Source: Macrosoma leucophasiata (taxonomy: Eukaryota > Arthropoda > Insecta > Lepidoptera > Hedylidae). From it: a stretch of DNA of 64,000 bases. The notes beneath the pieces are model-generated. The model was not told the DNA's origin, searched no databases, and saw nothing but the letters and a program-made list of their open reading frames with translations. The position numbers were made by a program, and so were the translations under genes. The DNA is taken from contig JAWQUS010000027.1 in the NCBI GenBank assembly GCA_036365455.1, positions 13,938,501-14,002,500 of the forward strand. The letters run 5' to 3'. Positions 59,901 to 64,000 of this stretch are shown piece after piece; positions within the stretch are counted from its first letter, which is position 1; every line of letters begins with the position of its first letter.

Positions 59901-61872
59901 TTAACAAACAGATAAGCGCCATCTAGTTGCCTATTGAGTAAACAAACACTTTTTATAATTAAATATTTTTACACTTATATGCGTTAAACATCTGGGTTGC
60001 ACCACGACTTTTGCAAAAGTTAAACTTATTGTAACATTTCACATCCTTTTCTAACTTAAAGAAATCTGTTGAAGTGAGAGCAGGATGTGAAATGTTACAA
60101 AAAGTCGTGGTGCAACGCAGGCTAAGTGTTTGGGATTTATTCAAATTACAGACTCTCAGGCCGAACCAATACAGTTTATACAGGTGTAGTTGTCAAAACT
60201 AAAGCTACCACCAAAAAGTTCACAGAGAAAACTGATGTAACATTTGGAAATATCAATGACGATCAAATTAAGGGATATATTGCAACTGGTGAACCTATGT
60301 AAGATTTTTTAAATAAATACTTAATTCCATTTTACTATAGAGTACTCTAGCAGTAGCACAGCGTGGACTGAACTGGACGTGGGCGAAGCTGCATCAGCCA
60401 GGCTCTTTCTGTGTGTATCACGAAGAACTTTTTTACATAATCTGCTTAAAGGTTCTATTCTACAAAACGAAAGCTTATAATTCTGGATGATACCTTTAGG
60501 CCTATAGATAAGATAACACATCACCTATCATCCCGCGCTGTGAAACCGTTTCTACTTTTCTACACTGCTGCATAATAACCCCAAGACAGAAGTTCACAAC
60601 AGTGCGGTTTTTGTGCAACTTCCCTATGACTTCCCTCGAATATTATGTTGCCAAAACTTATTCCATAATAGAAGGAGTAAGATTCTAGAGCAGTTAAACA
60701 CAACTTATTTTCTAAAGCATATACCTAGGTAGGTAGGTAACATTCGGTTCTGTTTCTCAATAGTCTCTCGTGTACCTTTTAAACCTGCATTTTTGTGGAG
60801 TCCGCCCGGTGACACCTGTGCATGTCAGAAAGGTAAGTAAGTAGGTAGGTAGGTGAGAAAGGTAAATATGTATGTATGTATCTTCACGCCAGGTCCCTAA
60901 CGGTGTAGGCAGTTAGGCTACTTTTATACTAGCTGCGCCCACGACTTCGTCTGGGTAGATACTGAACAATCATATTTTTTCTCACGTGGACAAAGTCGCG
61001 GTCACAGCTAGTGTAGAATATTACTCTGAAATCAAAAAAATCAGACGCTTTTCTTAGGGGGGCCAGAACTTATGTCAGACACTTTAATGCTCTAACAAAA
61101 AAATAAATAAACTTAATTTATTTTTAAATGTCTTATTTGTATATATTGTTATTAATATAACTATAACATACATCATTTTTTTTTTATTTATTCATACAAT
61201 AGGAAAAATTGCAATGACCAAACATCCCCTAAACACAAAAAAAATGCTCAACCATCAGTATGAGCGCGAGAGTACTATACAAATATGTACATACTATGCG
61301 TTTCAGAGCGAGTGAGACTCTCTCAATATTGCCTGACTGATTAAACGCAACTTTGTAATAAGTAGTTATTTAGAGCTTTAAAGCGTTTGGCAAAAGTTCT
61401 GACCCATGGAAAGTTTCGTTTTTTTTGCATATGACTTCAGAGTAATATTATACACAACATACATTAAAATTAGTCATAAAAAATTAAGTTAGGTAACTCT
61501 GATATTTAGTTACCTTTCTCACGGTGCCTGCGGAGGTGTCACTGGCCAAACTCCACAAACATGGAGGTATTCAAAAGTACACGAGCGACTACTAAGAACC
61601 GAAAGCTATATGCTTTCAAAAATAAGCTATGTCTTACGGCTCTGGGATCTTGGACCATTATTTTGTCAGCATTATAATACTCACTAATATTTAAGATATC
61701 TACTTTTATTACATAATGTACTTATTGTTTTTATTACAGGGATAAGGCTGGTGGATATGGAATTCAAGGAATTGGTGGTACCTTTGTGGAGAGAGTAAAT
61801 GGTGACTATTTTACCGTAGTTGGTATGCCACTATATAAACTATGTGTAGTTCTTTATGACATGTTCAAATAA
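47945..61872 (+). CDS. Maf-family nucleotide pyrophosphatase (ASMTL-type Maf domain), four exons
   Basis: Maf proteins hydrolyse non-canonical or surplus nucleoside triphosphates such as dTTP/UTP to monophosphates. Exons: 47945-48034, 48364-48605, 60152-60298, 61740-61872, with GT-AG junctions and consistent phases, giving about 203 aa, the size of a single Maf domain. Visible motifs: the P-loop-like ASGSPRRKE (about residues 17-25), [20 protein letters not shown] in exon 2, [14 protein letters not shown] in exon 3 and [20 protein letters not shown] in exon 4. The protein stops soon after the domain (VVLYDMFK), so the methyltransferase half of vertebrate ASMTL is absent. Intron 2 is 11.5 kb and holds a nest of retrotransposons; intron 3 is 1.4 kb. 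The stop codon overlaps the poly(A) signal. Confidence 0.93.
49015..49165 (+). mobile_element. RTE LINE fragment (left part) in Maf intron 2
   Basis: The plus-strand frame reads [20 protein letters not shown] and [17 protein letters not shown], matching the minus-strand RTE near 26100-26230. A matching 3' end in the same orientation lies at about 54388-54560, so the RTE seems to have been split by the elements between. Confidence 0.8.
49166..49362 (-). mobile_element. R1-like LINE C-terminal fragment (left part)
   Basis: The minus-strand reading contains CRACCEH and [18 protein letters not shown], the C-terminal Cys-His motif of R1/I-like elements. It continues across the inserted LINE at 54286 with [14 protein letters not shown] at 49357-49362 and 54280-54285 is the short duplication. 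Confidence 0.7.
49775..49813. repeat. (GT)n microsatellite
   Basis: An almost pure GT tract in the 3' untranslated part of the LINE. Confidence 0.9.
49855..52544 (-). pseudogene. LINE ORF2: endonuclease and reverse transcriptase, endonuclease partly deleted
   Basis: A long intact frame (49855-52161 and some codons upstream) carries the [52 protein letters not shown] and [12 protein letters not shown]. Upstream, the endonuclease begins at 52544 ([31 protein letters not shown]) but jumps from INYPHI to [11 protein letters not shown] with a frame change near 52290. Roughly 100 residues of the endonuclease are missing, so this copy could not nick its own target. Confidence 0.92.
53168..54061 (-). 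CDS. LINE ORF1, FP25-like nucleic-acid-binding protein
   Basis: 297 aa, uninterrupted. The N-terminus has a proline/serine stretch and a basic patch RKRKRDDD. Residues about 60-140 look like a coiled coil ([20 protein letters not shown]). The C-terminal third ends with [20 protein letters not shown] and [17 protein letters not shown]. That ending matches the C-terminal domain shared by baculovirus FP25K proteins and the ORF1 of lepidopteran LINEs. It probably coats the element's RNA. The host-LINE context argues against a viral origin of this copy. Confidence 0.85.
   Translation of the reverse strand: MPLRRSPPPTASPAALVHCKSDSNLPDSLCASHALSGSDLNITRKRKRDDDILTKTELLEMFASFKTDQEVRFNKLMDMVQDGIRSNSEHNVEIRKSIDALSEKYNKMVTKVQLLESERKTDHQYIQTLELKINQLERCTSLELRNLPSTPNETKDDLCLTIKKIGDLLNTPLQSCDIRDVYRTHSKNTTNKPVVVELATVILKDKIIGQTRSFNKEHSTNKLNTNHLKLSGPRQPIFISESLTFDAKKLFYMAREYAKSNNYRYCWTSRGLIYLRKSEGAKLIKISSTEDLENLSK
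54286..54387 (-). mobile_element. R1-like LINE fragment (right part)
   Basis: Minus-strand continuation (TTGHGNLS) of the fragment at 49166-49362. The outer boundary is approximate. Confidence 0.5.
54388..54560 (+). mobile_element. RTE LINE 3' end
   Basis: The plus-strand sequence aligns by eye with the RTE C-terminus (GKRSVGRPPARWTDDL-like, with stops) and ends in (GAT)n. Confidence 0.75.
54585..54849 (-). repeat. BEL/Pao 3' LTR
   Basis: Matches 59750-59990 apart from an indel and substitutions. The low end is approximate. Confidence 0.85.
54966..56203 (-). pseudogene. BEL/Pao RNase H joined to truncated integrase
   Basis: The RNase H part has [48 protein letters not shown] and [10 protein letters not shown]. 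It then runs, with a frame change at about 55570, straight into [20 protein letters not shown] and [20 protein letters not shown], the end of the integrase core, and the C-terminal [15 protein letters not shown] and [14 protein letters not shown]. The zinc-binding HHCC region and the first two catalytic acids are missing. Confidence 0.9.
56360..57128 (-). pseudogene. BEL/Pao reverse transcriptase
   Basis: [20 protein letters not shown] and [20 protein letters not shown] precede the palm. The active site reads [15 protein letters not shown] at about 56410-56460. Frame changes at about 56500 and 57000 break the frame. Confidence 0.88.
57125..57694 (-). pseudogene. BEL/Pao protease region
   Basis: [20 protein letters not shown] has the retropepsin-like active site D-Q-G-S near its start. 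The DUF1758-type extension follows ([18 protein letters not shown]). It is separated from gag by a frame change. Confidence 0.85.
57726..59060 (-). pseudogene. BEL/Pao gag
   Basis: 444 aa open from ATG. Residues about 120-260 are the DUF1759 capsid-like region ([20 protein letters not shown]). Zinc knuckles near the end read [14 protein letters not shown] and [13 protein letters not shown]. The frame itself is intact, but the element's pol is dead. Confidence 0.9.
59061..59749 (-). other. BEL/Pao leader between 5' LTR and gag
   Basis: Untranslated leader following the primer-binding site. It is A/T- and G-rich in patches, with no coding signal. Confidence 0.6.
59750..59990 (-). repeat. BEL/Pao 5' LTR
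   Basis: 241 bp. It is bounded inside by the primer site TGGTCC. Confidence 0.87.
59992..60120. mobile_element. 129-bp foldback MITE just before Maf exon 3
   Basis: Terminal inverted repeats of 21 bp with one mismatch (start CTGGGTTGCACCACGACTTT), plus inner inverted GTAACATTTCACATCC. It ends 31 bp before the exon 3 acceptor. Confidence 0.85.
60868..60913 (-). repeat. 45-bp 3' end of the 9358-10425 LINE family
   Basis: TATGTATGTATCTTCACGCC and AGGTCCCTAACGGTGTAGGC match the 3' end of the LINE at 33671. Confidence 0.75.
60918..61011. repeat. Helitron-end-like short repeat, second copy
   Basis: Same layout as 9089-9168; ends GTCGCGGTCACAGCTAGT. Confidence 0.45.
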
Positions 61873-61873
61873 A
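61868..61873 (+). terminator. Maf gene poly(A) signal overlapping the stop codon
   Basis: AATAAA contains the TAA stop of the last codon (61870-61872). Confidence 0.6.
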
Positions 61874-62007
61874 AACTTCTATAATTCTGTGTAATGTAAG
61901 TCTATATTAAGTCGGTTAAAAATGGATAGCATAGGTATGTACAAATATGACATAAAATTTTTATTAAACAAGATCTTTTTTGTTTTCTTCGATTAAACCA
62001 CTACCTA

Positions 62008-63349
62008 ATAGGTTGGGGAAAAAGTCTTTTCGCATTATAGTATGTATGAACTTGTAATAAAATCTCTTTGGCTGTAGTTTTTGTATCTGGCTGGTTTTGG
62101 TATCATTGAAAGTTAAAATTTTAAAGAACAAAATTCAAATTAGGCAAATATGTGATTTTCATTTGTTTTTCGTACTGAGATGATAACGTAAGATGAGTAT
62201 GAGTATTTGTACGTAAGATGAGTGAATCTAATGAAGAAATTCGATACATTTTAAAATTTTACTACAAAAATGGTAAAAATGCAATGCAAGTCGCGAAAAA
62301 ATTTGCGATGTTTATGGACCTAATGCAGTGTCTGTGAGAGTAGCACAAATTTGGTTTAAGCGTTTTCAATCCGGAAATTTTGATGTCAAAGCTGCACCTC
62401 GCTCTGGTCCGCCCTATTACGGATAAAATGGATGCCATTTTTGAAAAAGTGGAGCAAGATCGACATATCAGTAGTTACGACGTAGCCGAAGAAATGAGAA
62501 TTGATCACAAAACAGTTTTGGCGCATTTGAAAAAAGCTGGGTACAAAAAAAATCTCGATATTTGGGTACCTCACGAGCTCAATGAAAGAAACCTAATGAA
62601 CCGTGTACTCATTTGTGATTCTTTATTACGACGTAATGAAACCGAATCATTTTTGAAGAAGCTGATAACTGGTGATGAAAAGTGGCTCGAAAAAGGCTGA
62701 AAAAGCTCGTTCTTGTCACGTACGACAAGAACGTGCGAAAAAGGTCGTGGTCAAAGGCCGGTCAGGCTTCACAGACTGTGGCGAAACCCGGGTTAACTCG
62801 CAATAAGGTGATGTTGTGTGTGTGGTGGGATTGGAAGGGCATTATTCATTATGAGCTATTACCACCAGGCAGGACTATCGATTCTGAACTCTACTGCGAA
62901 CAACCGATGAGATTAAAGCAAGAAGTTGAGAGAAAGCGGCCGGAATTGATCAACAGAAGGGGTGTAATGTTTCATCATGATAACGCTAGACCTCACACAT
63001 CTATAGCCACTCAGCAAAAATTAAGAAAGTTTGGCTGGGAGGTGTTAATGCATCCGCCGTATAGTCTTGACCTTGCAGCTTCAGATTTCCACCTGTTTCG
63101 GTCTCTTCAGAATTCTTTATGCAATGTTAGGTTAACATCACGAGAGGACTGCCAAATCCACTTGTCGCGGTATTTTGATGAGAAGTCCCAAAATGTTTAT
63201 AGCAATGGGATCATGTCCCTACCTACAAGATGGCAAAAGGTTATCGAACAAAATGGTACATACATACTTTAGTTAAATTTAAATAAACTATATTAAAAAA
63301 TGTTTTGAATTATCTTAAAAAATGCGAAGACACTTTTTCCCCAACCTAA
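62008..63349 (+). mobile_element. mariner copy 3
   Basis: Complete ends with TA duplications (62006-62007, 63350-63351). It is 1342 bp, longer than copy 1 mainly through small insertions. Confidence 0.95.
62219..63272 (+). pseudogene. mariner transposase, several frameshifts (copy 3)
   Basis: It starts MSESNEEIRYILKFYYKNGK. An indel near 62298 and an extra C near 62409 shift the frame. About 31 nt are inserted at 62687-62717, the last ten of which are an inverted copy of GACAAGAACG downstream. The catalytic part is then open from 62682 (HDNARPH; the third motif reads YSLDLAASDF). It is dead. Confidence 0.93.
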
Positions 63350-63351
63350 TA

Positions 63352-64000
63352 TTAATGATGGTGAAACGGTTACCCGATGACGGGCTTGAGGATTATACAG
63401 TGTGTTAGGGATCGAACTTCGATATTTTACCCATGTATTGTAGGTACTTCAAATATCGACAAAAAACCATACAAAGGTCATGAATGTGCGCTATTTTAAA
63501 AATCTCGCATTTTTCAGAGTTCAATGAAATTTTTTTTTTATGATTGCCACATATTTGAAAGGCACTTTGTTTTAATGATAATAATTTTTTTTATCAATTA
63601 AACCCCAACTTTATAAAAATTTGCAAAAAATAGGTAAAAAGTTCTTTAAAACCTAACTTAAGTTTTTTTTTTACGTTTATTTTTGTTATTATACTCTAAT
63701 TACAAAGATAATAAATCTATGCTAATTACCTACCTATTACTAGGAGGCCCTTTACCAGAGGCAGCTCTTGACAATTTTTAGTAAAGAAAATACCTATATA
63801 CCTACTTCTTTTCATTGATGTTTTAGAAAATTGCTACCTAACGTTAAATATATGCTTACTTGCGAATTTTTCAAAATATATCACTTTTAAAGGTGACCGG
63901 CCATTCTGACGTCAGCTTGGCCGGTCACTCATCTCGTATGTAGGTACAAACTTCTGCGAATTATCGAAATGTTTTTTCACTATTAATTAAATTGCTACCT
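63352..64000. other. Spacer to window end
   Basis: AT-rich; no gene or element recognised. Confidence 0.45.

Larger units (their letters stand above)
54585..59990 (-). mobile_element. BEL/Pao LTR retrotransposon, dead
   Basis: The minus-strand 5' LTR is 59750-59990 and the 3' LTR 54585-54849; both start TGTTTAAC. The LTRs differ by a 13-bp indel near their inner or outer ends and by scattered substitutions. Primer site TGGTCCTTCGAGCC follows the 5' LTR, and the purine tract GGCCGGCGGAA precedes the 3' LTR. Gag, protease, RT, RNase H and part of integrase are present in several frames. It lies in Maf intron 2, antisense to Maf. Confidence 0.92.

Overview
The window is nuclear DNA from an insect, almost certainly a moth or butterfly. 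It has small GT-AG introns in host genes, an AT-rich background, mariner, BEL/Pao, copia, RTE and FP25-type LINE elements, and several short dispersed repeats that I recognise as typical of lepidopteran genomes. Four host protein genes can be assembled: NMD3 (minus strand, nine exons, about 503 aa, 3823-15833), mitochondrial ATP synthase beta (plus strand, single uninterrupted exon, 17681-19225), ribosomal protein eL24 (minus strand, five exons, 155 aa, 29928-33408), and a Maf-family nucleotide pyrophosphatase of the ASMTL type (plus strand, four exons, about 203 aa, 47945-61872). NMD3 and eL24 both serve the large ribosomal subunit. NMD3 and ATP synthase beta are divergently arranged.

Nearly everything else is mobile DNA. 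NMD3 intron 7 (6138-13530) holds a GC-rich retroposon, a mariner copy and an inverted-repeat-bounded block. The NMD3/ATP synthase spacer holds a 431-bp tandem duplication and a foldback hAT-type MITE with five TATCGATA (DRE) octamers. A 5'-truncated RTE LINE at 21130-26585 has been split by a 3.6-kb palindromic array of 307-bp units. Each unit carries a 75-nt tRNA-like gene: five copies on the minus strand, then seven on the plus strand, with a 12-bp target duplication. A damaged copia element at 41641-47566 carries three later insertions (a solo LTR, a SINE and a MITE). Maf intron 2 (11.5 kb) is a nest: an FP25-type LINE inside an R1-like fragment inside an RTE fragment, followed by a BEL/Pao element.

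Three mariner copies carry different structural scars, including an internal inversion. A SINE-like family occurs about a dozen times.

Two patterns stand out. The first is the tRNA-like palindromic array. The second is a recurring set of perfect or near-perfect inverted duplications, four of them with exactly 4-nt loops, scattered through unrelated sequence. They look like snap-back templated insertions, though an assembly artefact must be excluded. I did not find a multi-gene system that I would call new.
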